Assembly: GCA_022495995.1 (NCBI GenBank)
Contig: JAFEMH010002093.1
Span: 124,001 to 188,000, forward strand
Reading direction: 5' to 3'
Length of the DNA stretch: 64,000 nt
Source of the DNA: Adenophora triphylla var. japonica
Lineage: Eukaryota > Streptophyta > Magnoliopsida > Asterales > Campanulaceae
Shown here piece after piece: positions 11,556-22,200 of the stretch. Both the position numbers and the translations under genes were made by a program. The notes beneath the pieces are model-generated. The model saw nothing but the letters and a program-made list of their open reading frames with translations, made no database searches and was not told where the DNA came from. The first letter of the stretch is position 1. Each line of letters begins with the position of its first letter.

Positions 11556-11940
11556 GTAATACTTCTCATTTGTTTAAGTAATAGTTGGTATTGCCATAAG
11601 TAATAGTACTACACTTGTGAAGTAATAGTGTTATTTTTTTTTTAACTAATAATAGTTTTAGGAACTGTTTTCATTTTGAGTAATACTTCTCATTTGTTTA
11701 AGTAATAAATGGTATTGCTATAAATAATAGTACTACACTTGTGAAGTAATAGTGTTATTTTTTTTAAAAAAATAATAATAGTTTTAGGAACTGTTTTCAT
11801 TTTGAGTAATACTTCTCATTTGTTTAAGTAATAGTTGGTATTGCTATAAGTAATAGTACTACACTTGTAAAGTAATAGTGTTATTTTTTTTTTAACTAAT
11901 AATAGTTTTAGAAATTGTTTTCATTTTGAGTAATACTTCT
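11556..11940. repeat. ~120-bp tandem repeats
   Basis: About three copies of a unit containing GAGTAATACTTCTC, AGTACTACACTTGTG and TAATAGTTTTAG. The next partial copy resumes at 12819 after the nested hAT element, which therefore inserted into the array. Confidence 0.8.
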
Positions 11941-12130
11941 TAGGGCTGTACAAAAAATCCGAGGAACCGGACCGGACCAGTAGAACCGGACTGGACCAGT
12001 AAAAACCGGACCGAAAAAATAGTATTGGTCCGGTCCTGGTTCCAAAATTTTATGGAACCGATTATTTGGTCCGGTCCTGGTTTTGAAAAAAATATACGCG
12101 GTCCTGGACCGGAACCGGACCGGACCGAGA

Positions 12131-12202
<72 letters not shown>

Positions 12203-12818
12203 CTTTTTTACCTTTTATAGGCATTTACCCCAATACGGCAATACACATTACCCATTACCCACTAACTATCCACCCGTCTCTCCAGCAAAATCAAAACCAA
12301 AACACCTGATGTTGCACAAGCATGTATACCAAAACACCTTATGTTCCTAGATCCTTGAGTTATTATAGTATGATTAGTTATTATAGTGTGATTATAATGA
12401 TTAAATGGTTCATAGCTCTCTTTTCCTCTGTTCATAATCGCCACAACTCCCCTCCTTTCTAGTTGTATTTATCTTTATTCATTTTGTTCATTTAGTAAAA
12501 GAAAAGTAATACTCTCTCCGTCCCAAAATGTCCAAAGAAATTCATATTTACTTTAATTGTTGATTTTGTTCAACTATTTGGTTTTTAAATATGCTTGCTT
12601 GTAGATTTTTGTTATTGTAAAAAATTATATTATATTGTAATTTGTAGAACCGGTGGAACCGACCTAATCTACCATTGAAACCTAACCACGGGACCGGTCC
12701 TATAATGTAATGGTCTGGTCCTGGTTCTAAATTTTTACAGAACCGAAGTATTTGGTCCGGTCCTGGTTTTCTAAAATTTTGCCAAAAACCGGACCAACCC
12801 GGACCGTGAACACCCCTA
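11941..12818. mobile_element. Nested hAT-type element
   Basis: Inverted termini TAGGGCTGTACA and TGAACACCCCTA, with a perfect 8-bp duplication ATACTTCT (11933-11940 and 12819-12826). Sub-terminal regions are dense in CCGGACCGG and CCGGTCC words in both orientations. It contains a long TA microsatellite and no transposase. Confidence 0.88.
12131..12200. repeat. TA dinucleotide microsatellite
   Basis: About 70 bp of almost pure TA repeat inside the nested hAT element. Copy number is likely to be unstable in sequencing and assembly. Confidence 0.95.
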
Positions 12819-12857
12819 ATACTTCTCATTTGTTTAAGTAATAGTTAATATTGCAAA

Positions 12858-13200
12858 ACAGGTATTACGTTTACTTATGAACAATGTTACTTTATATGTA
12901 TACAGTCATTACATTAAGAGATGGTAACTATTACTTTTTCTAAACCACTGAAAAGCCGAAAAAATAATATAAAAACTAAAAAAAAAAGCAAAAAAAAAAT
13001 AAATGTAATACATATAGTTTGTATTACATTTGAAAAAATGGGTAAAAACGAACTTTTGTTTTTTTAAAACAGGTATTACGTTTACTTATAAACAATGTTA
13101 CTTTATATGTATACAATAATTATATTAAGAGATTGTAACTATTACTTTTTCTAAACCACTGAAAAGCCGAAAAAATAATATAAAAACTAAAAAAACATTA
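12858..13200. repeat. Two spaced copies of a ~120-bp repeat
   Basis: A stretch starting AACAGGTATTACGTTTACTT and running through CTAAACCACTGAAAAGCCG occurs at about 12857-12980 and 13069-13190. It is A/T-rich and non-coding, inside the MULE. Confidence 0.75.
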
Positions 13201-13360
13201 AAAACACCTATAAAATCATTACATTTTGTGTCCCTATTATTACTTTTTTTTTTAAATAAAAAATTATACTATAAACACAAATTCAAACATTCAAGTTACT
13301 AAATTGAGTTCTTTCATGTAGGCAGATACTTATATATACAATCAAGGATTGGGATCAACA

Positions 13361-13434
13361 GTTGTCTTAACTCAGCTGGTAGAGCGCATGGTTTTTTAAC
13401 CACGTGGTCGTGGGTTCGATTCCCACAGACGGCA
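13361..13434 (+). tRNA. tRNA-Lys(UUU)-like sequence, probably a pseudogene
   Basis: 74 nt folding as a cloverleaf with A box TAACTCAGCTGGTAGAGC and B box GGTTCGATTCC. It closely resembles plant tRNA-Lys with a UUU anticodon. The acceptor stem relies on G-U pairs (GTTGTCT with AGACGGC), and the anticodon loop appears to have eight bases (TTTTTTAA) instead of seven. It sits near the right end of the MULE, so it is probably a captured, decaying copy. Confidence 0.65.
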
Positions 13435-13820
13435 CATTTTTCATATCCCCTAAAAATTTGGCCTATAAGAGGCTACCACGTGACGGGTCATGCCCCATGG
13501 GTCGACCCGTCTCATGCATGAGACGGATCCCTTGTTCTCATGGGAGACCACCTCCTAATGGAAATCCAATGGAAATGGGTTTGTTTGTTTGTTTGTTTTC
13601 ATTTTTTTTAAATTTATTTTTTCTTTCTTTGTTTTTTGGCAGCTATATTTTTGGATTTAGATCTTTTGTGTGTGTTTTTTTTTCATTCTTTTTAATTTTC
13701 TTTTTTCTTTCTTTGTTTTTTTTGGCAACTATTCTTTTGGATTTAGATATTTGTTTTCTTTTTTATTTAAAATAGCTAAAAAATTATAGAAATTTATAGT
13801 GTTTCTATTTATTCACATAT

Positions 13821-14302
13821 CAAAAAAGTAAAGTTAATGATAAATTGACATATTAATTATTATTTAAATATAAACTCCTATAATTTTTTGCTATTTAAAA
13901 TATATGAGAAACACGAATATTTAAATACAGAGAAAAAATTGTTAAAAAACAAAGATAGAAAAAAAAAGAAGAAAATTAATAGGTGGAAAAAACAAACAAA
14001 TAGTTCTTACTTACTTCAACACTTATCCTTAAATATAAAATATAAAATAAAAATAACGCAATCATCCCCTTTAACCCATATGTGTCTCTTTGCCAACTCC
14101 CACCCCTTTTTGCCACTCGCCGCCCCTCCCCTTCTTTCTCCTCTCCTCCTTCATCATCCTAGCAACGCCGCCCATCTCCATTCCTCAATCCTTTCTGCAT
14201 AAATCTCTATATGTCAATCTGTCTTCTCCATCCCATATATGGTCTATTTGATTATCCGGCCCCAAATCAGGAATCAAATCGAAACCTAATTAACCCTCTG
14301 CC
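13821..14302. other. A/T-rich non-coding stretch
   Basis: Starts where homology to 39026 ends. Homopolymer-rich sequence changes to a pyrimidine-rich stretch (about 14080-14200) resembling a plant 5' leader. No supported gene. Confidence 0.5.
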
Positions 14303-14419
14303 ATGGCTGCCCGACCCAAGCTCCGTTCTCTTCACCAACCATGGCCTTTTAGTTCATCAGCATTCTTCTTCGCCAGGCCCATCACCCAAATTTCTCCAGC
14401 AGCGCCAGAACCACCTTAA
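14303..14419 (+). CDS. Short ORF with presequence-like composition, doubtful
   Basis: A 38-codon frame beginning MAARPKLRSLHQPW and rich in Arg, Ser and Ala with few acids, like the start of an organelle-targeted protein. A pyrimidine-rich leader precedes it, and a degenerate hAT-like repeat follows. No family is recognised. It may be a relic first exon. Confidence 0.2.
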   Translation: MAARPKLRSLHQPWPFSSSAFFFARPITQISPAAPEPP

Positions 14420-14439
14420 TTACTCGAAAACTGGTGCTC

Positions 14440-14600
14440 TCCAGATCTGTCAATACGGGCTGGCGGGGCGGGCCCAACCCGCCAAAACCCGCCACTAAAT
14501 GGGGCGGGCCAAATTCTTGGCGGACTGGAAATATATCAACCCAACCCACCTTGGGTTGGTGGGCCAGGCGGGCCAATGCGGGTCAGCTTAAAAAACACTT
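14440..14600. mobile_element. hAT-like repeat fragment (GGCGGGCC-rich)
   Basis: Carries CTGTCAATACGGGCTGGCGG, then GGCGGGCC and AACCCGCC words, like the related pieces at 15185 and 18700. No clean target duplication is seen. Confidence 0.5.
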
Positions 14601-14619
14601 TGCTGCTGCTATATTCACA

Positions 14620-15180
14620 TGACGATGGATGAATTGCAAAGGAGATTGGAGATTGGGGGAGAGGGTTTTAATTATATACCCAGAATCATAAACTTAAGGG
14701 AGAAAATCGAAAGAAAATGTACATGACCACAAATGAGAAATCCATCAAGACAATAGAGCAACAAAGATCCAGCTAAGAAATCAAAGTGAGGAAAGGACAA
14801 GAACCAATAGAGCCCAGATAGATACTTATCACTTATCAGGAGGTATGTAATCCTGGTAATCTAGCATTTATGTCACTGAATTAGAAACAATCACGGTCCA
14901 TGTGAACAAATTTTTGCAATGGAGATCTCATCACTTAACCACCAGTGACAAAGCCACTGTAAATAATGTCAAAATTGTCATTTTAATCTGAAGTTGACTA
15001 GCTCACAGCAATGAGCCAGCCTGAATCACAATTAAAGCACAATCAGCTTGAAGAATTCAATATAATAACTTGTTTACCTACTACAAGGTTTAGGCAGACC
15101 ATTATCATCTAGATTTGAAGTTGATTAGCTCAAGAGATTCACCTAGTGATATCGTAATCAAAAGATATTCACTCTAAATT
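14620..15180. other. Intergenic stretch without recognised features
   Basis: Moderately A/T-rich. AGCTCA-GA-type phrases recur around 15000 and 15125. No ORF, RNA or transposon terminus could be supported. Confidence 0.5.
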
Positions 15181-15182
15181 AG

Positions 15183-15353
15183 AGCTGTTAATATGGGCTG
15201 ACGAGGCGGGGCACCCAACTCGCCAAAACCCGCCACTAAACGGGGCAGGACTGGCCAAATTCCTGGCGGGCTGAAAATATGTCAACCCAACCCACCCCTA
15301 TTGCATGGCAGGGCGGGCTGGCCCGACGGGCTCAACCCAAAATGACGACTCTA
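15183..15353. mobile_element. hAT-like repeat, GGCGGG-rich
   Basis: The ends TAGAGCTGTTAATATGGGC and GGGCTCAACCC...GACTCTA are imperfect inverted repeats of a type common in plant hAT MITEs. No matching 8-bp flanks are visible. Confidence 0.55.
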
Positions 15354-15829
15354 GTGCTCTCCCACTGCACCACCCTTCTGAGCCCTAAACTCCGACTCCC
15401 TTTCTTGCTCGTGGGTCGTCCGAGTGCTTGTTGTTATCCAGGATTGCATTGCAGACAACTCCAACCCTTTTCTTCTTGCTCTTCTTCTTCCCATAAAAAA
15501 ATATCTAAATAAAAAAAAGTTTTTAAAACAAAGAAATAAAAAAGGAGGAAAATACAAACAAACGAATCCATTTTCTGTCGATTGATATATTATCTTGCGA
15601 AAATCTTGTAAAAAACGCGTTTTTTGTTAAGCTTAACAAAAAACGTGTTTTTAGAACACGTCGTCGCACATCAACAAATTAGGTAAAACTAGCAACGAAA
15701 AGGACCAATTGAAGAACTGAATTCTTACATTGCGGAAACGAGCCTTCTTCTTGCACCGCCGAGTCGCCGACCAGTTCCCATCTGAAATCCGGCCATCCCA
15801 AGCTCCGATCGTCTTCTCCGGCCATTCAG

Positions 15830-16067
15830 TCAACGAGTTGTACAAGCTGACTTCCATTCCAGATCCCTCCAATTGTTGATTGCTACAGTGCACAAAACTG
15901 AAATCTGAACCCAAAATCAATATCTTACTATCCCCAAATTATCAAAATCAAATGAATGTACAAAGAAAAATTATAAAATTGAATGTAAATGTTAATGGAT
16001 TACATACGGCGCCGACGAAATAGAGCAGACGGAAAAGCTTGGGGCCGCCTTCCTCTGAAGGTCCCAT
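15830..16067 (-). CDS. Two-exon microprotein (44 aa), inside the Pack-MULE
   Basis: Exon 1 (16067-16008) reads MGPSEEGGPKLFRLLYFVGA and ends at a GTATGT donor. Exon 2 (15904-15830) starts after TTCAG and continues ISVLCTVAINNWRDLEWKSA... to a TGA, in frame. The product has a soluble N terminus, one predicted membrane segment (about residues 12-30) and a charged tail. It loosely resembles short single-pass plant proteins with a KLFR.LYFVGA core, but I cannot name a family. An alternative acceptor 7 bases downstream would break the frame, so a one-base loss at the donor is possible and this may be a pseudogene copy. Confidence 0.45.
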
Positions 16068-16137
16068 TTCTATTGTTCCGAAATAGAGAACGTAAGTCAC
16101 TTTTACAACCCGTTGTGCAGAACAAATCAGATGGGAA

Positions 16138-16570
16138 TTTGAGTGCCAGTGTATATGTTTTTGAGTGCCAGTGTATGTGTTTTTGAATGCCAGTGCATGT
16201 GTTTTTAATGTCAGTGTTTGTGTATTTGAGAGCCATCAAAAATGATTACCAGTGTTTTTGAGTGCTAGTGTATGTGTTTTTGAGTGCCAGTGCATGTGTT
16301 TTTGAGTGCCAGTGCATGTGTTTTTGAATGCCAGTGCTTGTATTTTTGAGAGCCAGCAAAAATAGCAAAAATGTTAGTGTAACAAAGTGCCAGTGTTAGT
16401 GTAACAGAGAGCTAGTGTGAAGAGTGTTAGTTCATGTATATAAAAGTGCCCGTGTAAAAAGCGCCAGTGCCAGTTTAACAAAGTGCCAGTGTTTAACAAA
16501 GTGCCAGTGTTAGTGTACTGGCACTTTGTTAAACTGGCACTGACACTTTTTTACACATGCACTGGCACTT
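16138..16570. repeat. GTGCCAGTG word array
   Basis: Begins as a ~30-bp tandem unit (GTGTTTTTGAGTGCCAGTG), then shortens to scattered GTGCCAGTG. Near 16515 it switches to the reverse complement CACTGGCAC. The switch can form a long hairpin. Confidence 0.85.
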
Positions 16571-17011
16571 TGTTTACACTGGCACTTTATTAAACCGGTA
16601 TTGGCACAAACGGGGAAACACAAAACACGTTTTCCTAAGTGCCAGAAAAAACGCGTTTTTTATAAGACCAACTCTATTATCTTTTATAATTTGTATGAAA
16701 AATGGATTGGGGCGGGCTGGCCCGACGGGCTCAACCCAAATTGACGGCTCTAGTGCTCTCCCACTGCACTACCCTTCTGAGCCCTAAACTCCGACTCCCT
16801 TTATTGCTCGTGGGTAGTCCGAGTGCTTGTTGTTATCCAGGATTGCATTGTAGACAACTCCAACCCTTTTCTTCTTGCTCTTCTTCTTTCCATAAAAAAA
16901 TATCTAAATAAAAAAAAGTTTTTAAAAACAAAGAAATAAAAAAGGAGGAAAATACAAACAAATGAATCCATTTTCTGTCGATTGATATATTATCTTTTAT
17001 AATTTGTATGA

Positions 17012-17455
17012 AAAAAATGATCGGGTATTAATTTTTTAATGGATATAAAGTTGTGTGACTTGTGCAAGACGTTTTAAGAAACATTTTAAGGTGTTTTGGA
17101 AATACACATATCCAAATGATATTATTACTTTTTAAATTGAATCTAATATTTAAATTTACAAGTATATTTTTAAAAAAAAATCTTTTTGGTGATCAAATTA
17201 TTTTATATCAATTTTTATGTTAAAATAAAAAAAGAATTAAAAATAGAAATTGTTATTGTAAACTGGGGTGTTACCACTGGCAGAAATATGTTACCCGACT
17301 GTTTTGATTTATAATTGTATATTTCTTTCCATATTTATTTATATCCTAACTAGTGCTACACCCGTGTGTTAAACGCACGAGCGAAAAACATTGACAAATA
17401 GCAGGAACTAAATTAAAAGAGTTACTATAACTATAAAGGTTAAGTAAGAATAATG
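17012..17455. other. A/T-rich intergenic stretch
   Basis: No gene or transposon terminus could be supported. A phrase of the type GTGCTACACCCGTGTG near 17355 resembles text common in plant repeats. Confidence 0.45.
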
Positions 17456-17459
17456 CCTT

Positions 17460-18202
17460 CTCCGCTACCTATTCCGTGGCCACATCCTACAAGTCAAGGA
17501 CACTCTTGACTCCCTCACCAAAAACACCCAATCCATTTCCACCTATATGTACGCCATTAAGTCGTGCACCGACAAACTTGCCATCTTAGACAAACATATG
17601 AATCCTGAGGACATCATTTACAAGGTTCTTAAGGGTCTTGATTACGACTCCTACAAACCCGTCATTGACTCAATTCGAGCTCATGACTCACTGGACAGCA
17701 CTAAAACGCCTTCTCCGCTACCTACATGGCAAACTCCACCTTGGCGTCCAACTATTCAAGTCCACTCCTCAAACCATGGTTTGCCTTTTGTGACGCTGAT
17801 TGGGCTGGAGACAAAGATGACTATGTTTCCACCACCGGATTCATCGTCTACCTTGGTCGTAACCTGGTCCTCCAAGAAGCAACGGTCCCTTGCTAGATCA
17901 TCCACTGAAGTGGAATTTGAGGCAATTGCTGATGCCACTGCCGAAATCCTATGGCTCCGTAACCTACTCTCTGAGCTCGGCCTCAACTCCGGTCACTTTC
18001 TGCAACAATCTTGGTGCTACCTCTTACTCAGCAAATCAAGTCTTTCACTTTGTTCGAGAACAAGTTCAACTAGGCAACCTTCGAATACACCACATCTCAG
18101 GGAATGACCAACTTGCTGATCCACTTACAAAGCCTCTATCTCGAGCTCGGTTCTTGTCTCCAAGATTGGTCTCTCCCAAGGATCGTCTATCTTGCGGGGG
18201 CG
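17460..18202 (+). pseudogene. Ty1/copia remnant: gag joined to RNase H
   Basis: The first part (to about 17695) is a copia gag segment ([22 protein letters not shown], then [12 protein letters not shown]). It joins directly to the end of RT and RNase H ([40 protein letters not shown]). Protease, integrase and most of RT are missing. The phrase CCTTCTCCGCTACCT occurs both at the start (17456) and just after the junction (17709). The RNase H part is split between frames, so the remnant is non-functional. It has no recognised 5' LTR. Confidence 0.82.
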
Positions 18203-18436
18203 TGTTAAGGATCATAATGATCCTCCTCAAATCTCGGCTCCATATTAACATTTATCATATATTTTGTTTCCTAAAATAACTGATCATGTATATCTTTAAT
18301 TTGTATTTTATGATCAAGTATATCTCTAGGTAGATTAGTTACAACAACTTGTACTATATATGTGTGTTACCATTGTGAATAATAAATCATCTTTTGCCCA
18401 ATTCTATATCCACCACCACCACTAATTTGTTGTTAA
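18203..18436 (+). repeat. Probable 3' LTR of the copia remnant
   Basis: Starts TGTTAAGGATCATAATG directly after the purine-rich GCGGGGGCG. The right end is not certain because no second LTR is present in the window to compare. Confidence 0.55.
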
Positions 18437-18699
18437 CGTTACTGTCTTCAATTCACACACATGTATCTTTCTCCTTCTCTCACTTCATTTTTATTGATAT
18501 AAATCTTTGTTTGTAGAATCCTGACCCACCTGTCCTTTTCTATAGCAATTTGCTCAAATTTTATTTGTGTGGTTTGCATGATCATTGGTTTTTATTAATA
18601 TGAATATTTGTTTGACTATTATGATTTTTTATATTTTTGAGATATTATTGTGTTTGTTTAACTATTATGATTTTTGATTTTTTTGGTATCACTGGCTCA

Positions 18700-18835
18700 A
18701 ATTTCATTTATTGGATTGGCCCGCATGGCTCGCATGATCCAGCAACTCAAGGTGGGGTGGGTTGGGCTGGGACGACGTATTTTCAGCTCGCCCGAAATTC
18801 AGGCCAGTCCGCCCCGACAACCCGTATTGAAAACT
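18700..18835. mobile_element. hAT-like repeat, reverse orientation
   Basis: Ends in CAACCCGTATTGAAAACTCTA, the reverse complement of the terminus type seen at 15183, and carries GGTGGGTTGGGC-like words. The flanking duplication is unclear. Confidence 0.5.
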
Positions 18836-18840
18836 CTAAC

Positions 18841-19215
18841 TATAACTACTCTCTCCCTCCTTAAATGAAGGCTTAATTTAGTTTTTGAGTAAGAATAAAA
18901 ATAAACATTTATTTCGAAAAAGAGAGAATAGCTTGAAATTTTCGGAAAGGAAATTAATTATTGAAGGTTTTTCATTTGAATGTGGGTTTTGATCATTGAT
19001 TTAACTAGAATAATCCTTTTAGGCTTTTGTTTATCTGGTTTCCTCCGTTCATTGAGAAAAGGTTAATGGTTCAATCTCCATCCCATACACTTTAAAATGT
19101 CTCTATTATAATAGATTAAATCATTCATTAACCAAAAAAAACTCAATAAAAAATTGCTCCGTATATTACAGGAGAATGAGGACATACCACTGATCTAGAA
19201 GACATGCCTTGATTT
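18841..19215. other. 3' flank of the DUF1517 gene
   Basis: A/T-rich sequence downstream (minus sense) of the stop codon; presumably contains the 3' UTR. No clear polyadenylation site could be chosen. Confidence 0.4.
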
Positions 19216-22200
19216 TCATAATACTGATCTCAAAAGTGGATAATTTTCAGACAGCTCTTCCTTGAACAATGAATCATTTTCACTTTGTGGAGTCCAGAGG
19301 ACTTGCACAGCCTGCATAGAAAACATAAGAGATATAAAAGGCAAAAAAAGGGCAAACCCCGGTGCGCCAAGCGGGGGTTGTGAGAGGGAACCATTTGCTA
19401 GAGTCTTCCCCTGACAATTGCCAAGAGGCTGTTCGCCAATGTTCGAACCCGTGACCTTATGGTCACCAAAGGAGCAACTTAACCGTTGCGCCAAGGCTCG
19501 CCCTCAACATAAGAGAGACGAAAAACAAAAATAACTGCAATTATTATATGCAATAACTGTCTAAATTAACTTACCTTAATTTGACTAGTTTTAATGGAAT
19601 CCAAATAATGAAGTGCCTCTTTCAAGCTTTCAACATCCACAATGGAAGGTAGCTTATGTGATCCTTCAGAAGCTACTAGGATTGTAACCTTCAGCAAAAT
19701 AATTTTGAAACCTTAACATAACAATTCTACTCTCATAAAGTACAGTACAACAAGAAGTATGTACATTTACGGAACATGATCTAGAAGAAAAAAGAAAAGA
19801 CTCGAAACATCAAAGTCACCCTAAACACACAAAACAATTATATTTACAGTTACAAAAAAAAAAAACGAAAGATAATAGGGAGTACGACATGAGTGCGACC
19901 GTAACAGGCAAAAGCAAAGTAGCACGAAAGCAAGAGCAGATTTTTACTAGCCAACATTATGTGTCACACATACACATACCAATACAGAGACTTTCCACCT
20001 TACGTGGGGAAATTCTCCTGGGGTGGCATGCTTCATAATCATAGCCCTTAATGGCCTTCTTTGCTCGCCGATAACTACCTGCAGTATTTTGGTGATACAA
20101 CCTCCATCCCAAAAGAAAAGATGCATTCCTTTTTTGGCCATCCCATTTGAAAAGTATTTTTCCATTTTAGGATTCTTTTTATAAATAATTGATTATATTA
20201 ACCTTCATTTTCTTGCCTAATCTGAATTCAGACAGTGACACCTAGTTTGGATTCCAAGGTTTTGAGGAAAATTTAGAAAAATAGTAGATTCTCAACCATT
20301 CTCTTACTTTGCATGTTTAGTCAAATGTTCCCTTCTACACGATATTAAGACAAACTGAACAGTATGCAAAGCCACCTATTCCAAGACCCAGATCTTGCTT
20401 ACCTCACATTGTATGAACCATCGAGGCATTAGCAATCAATACCAACCAAGAATAAAGAAGTATGAGGATATTTCGCCTTCACTACATTAGGTAAGAAAAT
20501 AAATCTAGCCAGATCTTCATAGAAATTAAAATGTTCAAAATGCAAATAATAATCGAAACATGAACAACTTTTTCTTTGAGGAACAACATGAAAAATCAAG
20601 TTGCTGGCCTCAGGATTAAAAGGAGGGGGAGAGAGAGAGAGAGACTTAGCTTTGTAAGGCATGCAACAGTTTGCATAAAAAGATTTATGACAGAAAATCA
20701 TTACAAGATACCGTAGCAAGGAAGAATAGCTCATATTCCGAAGTGTGGATGTCATGGTTTTGGATGGACATACCACTGTATATTCTTTGTCAAGTTTGTT
20801 AGCTTTCGGGATAGTGCTTCTTTGAGCTTTGATATTGTTGACATTGACAAGCGTCTCAGCATCAAATTTCTCTCTTTCTTCTAGTGAAAGTTGATTGAAA
20901 CGTTTCTCCAGACTTGCAGTGTTCTGCACCTCCTCGGTCTGCAAAAGTTGTTGAGTTATGCACTGATTGGTTGCTACTTTCTTGGAGTTTGTTTATTAAA
21001 AAAGATATTCTGTGGTAGGTATGTTTCTATCTTAGAAATGAAATTGTGCATGAAAGCTTTAAATTTACCAATATTTGTGCAGAATTAAGCTATTGTTGAC
21101 GCTAATAATAACTGAGGTTGTTAGCAGCAGAAATTTAAAACGTCTATCTAAAGTTATACTGGAAATAAGGGAAATGGGTGCAATAGATCAAGGACAGTTG
21201 CAATCTCTATTATAGATCACAGAAATATGATTCATGCTTAAGGTACTGCCGTTCCAGAAATTGAACAAAGATCATCTTTCTTTCAATAGAAGCAAGAAAA
21301 CAGTCTAGTTGTCCTAGATTCATAGACTCTTACAATCAACTATTGCTCAATGTTTCAACCTCCTGAGCTCTATTGTAGGAAAATTATCTGACGTATGTGA
21401 GATGTGCAAGTAACTTTAAATAATGAACACTAATTCATCGTAAAATATGATGTGTCTCAAAATCTGAAGGAGATCACAGATGACGGGTCTATCTTCGCTC
21501 ATGAGACTAGCGGTCTGATAAATCCACTGTTGAAACAAAACAAAATGAACAGAATGTTAAAAGGATGATTTGTCCAAATAAAGTAGATTGAAAGTATCTC
21601 ACATGTTTCACATTTGGCCAACCTCGTCAATATTATTTATATTAAAATACAAAATATCAGGTCAAAAAAGGCATTCAAATCTCAGCGACTAAGGAGTAAC
21701 CTGAGGATTCATTACTTTCTACAAAAACGGCAACCCGGTGCACAAAGGATTCAGTACTTTCTACTTACAAGAAAATGAAGAGAGACCAGATAAAAGTATT
21801 GTTGGATTTGGTGACATCTAAGTTGGGAACACCTAAATTAGAGGATTAAACAAGCAATTTCGGAATTCCTGTGACAGCAGTTGAGGGAGCGACCGCGCGG
21901 AGCTAGGGGCGCGTTCGCGCCAAGTTTCTGGACAAACTGGGCGATCACGCCCAAGCCCTTGTGCGTAGAGGGCGGTCGCGCGCATAGGGGGGCGATCGTG
22001 CCCTGGGTACGTTTTGGGTTTTCCTACGGCAGATTTGGTACAGGGTTGTAAAACCCTGCAGGGTTTGGAGTAGTAAGTATAAATACCACCTATCCCTAAC
22101 CAATTGAGTAGTTCTTTTGCTCATCTGTTTTCTAGATCTAGGGTTTGCACAGTCAGGAATTCTTGACCAAGAATTCGTGCACTATATTAGAGATTGTAAT

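Larger units (their letters stand above)
10669..13554. mobile_element. Mutator-like element (MULE), non-autonomous
   Basis: Flanked by a perfect 9-bp duplication CTAATGGAA (10660-10668 and 13555-13563), with terminal inverted repeats of roughly 65 bp sharing CATGAGAACAA, CCGTCTCAT and CATGAGACGGGTCG. The other copy of the block is uninterrupted here (near 38565). The 2.9-kb interior has no transposase. It holds a pyrimidine-rich gene-like stretch (about 10760-10965), tandem repeats, a nested hAT element and a tRNA-like sequence. Confidence 0.88.
232..13820. repeat. Segmental duplication, left copy (DUF1517 exon 1 block)
   Basis: Collinear with 35307-39026 in the same orientation. After subtracting the insertions peculiar to each copy, both reduce to about 2.5 kb. 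Insertions only in this copy are a Ty3 element (951-7554), a PIF/Harbinger element (8371-9760), a GC-rich hAT-like element (9927-10106) and a MULE (10669-13554). The stretches 275-761, 7645-7962, 8311-8370 and 9764-9926 are shared non-coding sequence (intron 1 and 5' flank of the DUF1517 gene). Confidence 0.9.
15597..16674. mobile_element. Mutator-like element carrying a gene (Pack-MULE)
   Basis: Flanked by a perfect 9-bp duplication TATTATCTT (15588-15596 and 16675-16683). The inverted ends share TCTTRTAAAAAACGCG followed by TTTTTT, an ACGCGT-centred palindrome at each terminus. The interior holds a small split gene on the minus strand and a both-orientation array of GTGCCAGTG words. No transposase. 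Confidence 0.82.
15308..17011. repeat. Tandem duplication later split by a Pack-MULE
   Basis: About 310 bp starting GGCAGGGCGGGCTGG or GGGGCGGGCTGG and ending ATCTTTTATAATTTGTATG occurs twice: unit A is 15308-15596 plus 16684-16701, unit B is 16702-17011. Unit A is interrupted by the element at 15597-16674, so the duplication came first. Confidence 0.8.

Noticed and set aside
11940..12224. 94-codon minus ORF with a run of IYIYIY
   Set aside because: Translation of the TA microsatellite inside a hAT element.
14440..18835. 8-bp target duplications for the three GGCGGGC-rich hAT-like repeats
   Set aside because: Candidate flanks do not match well enough; only the terminal similarity is reported.
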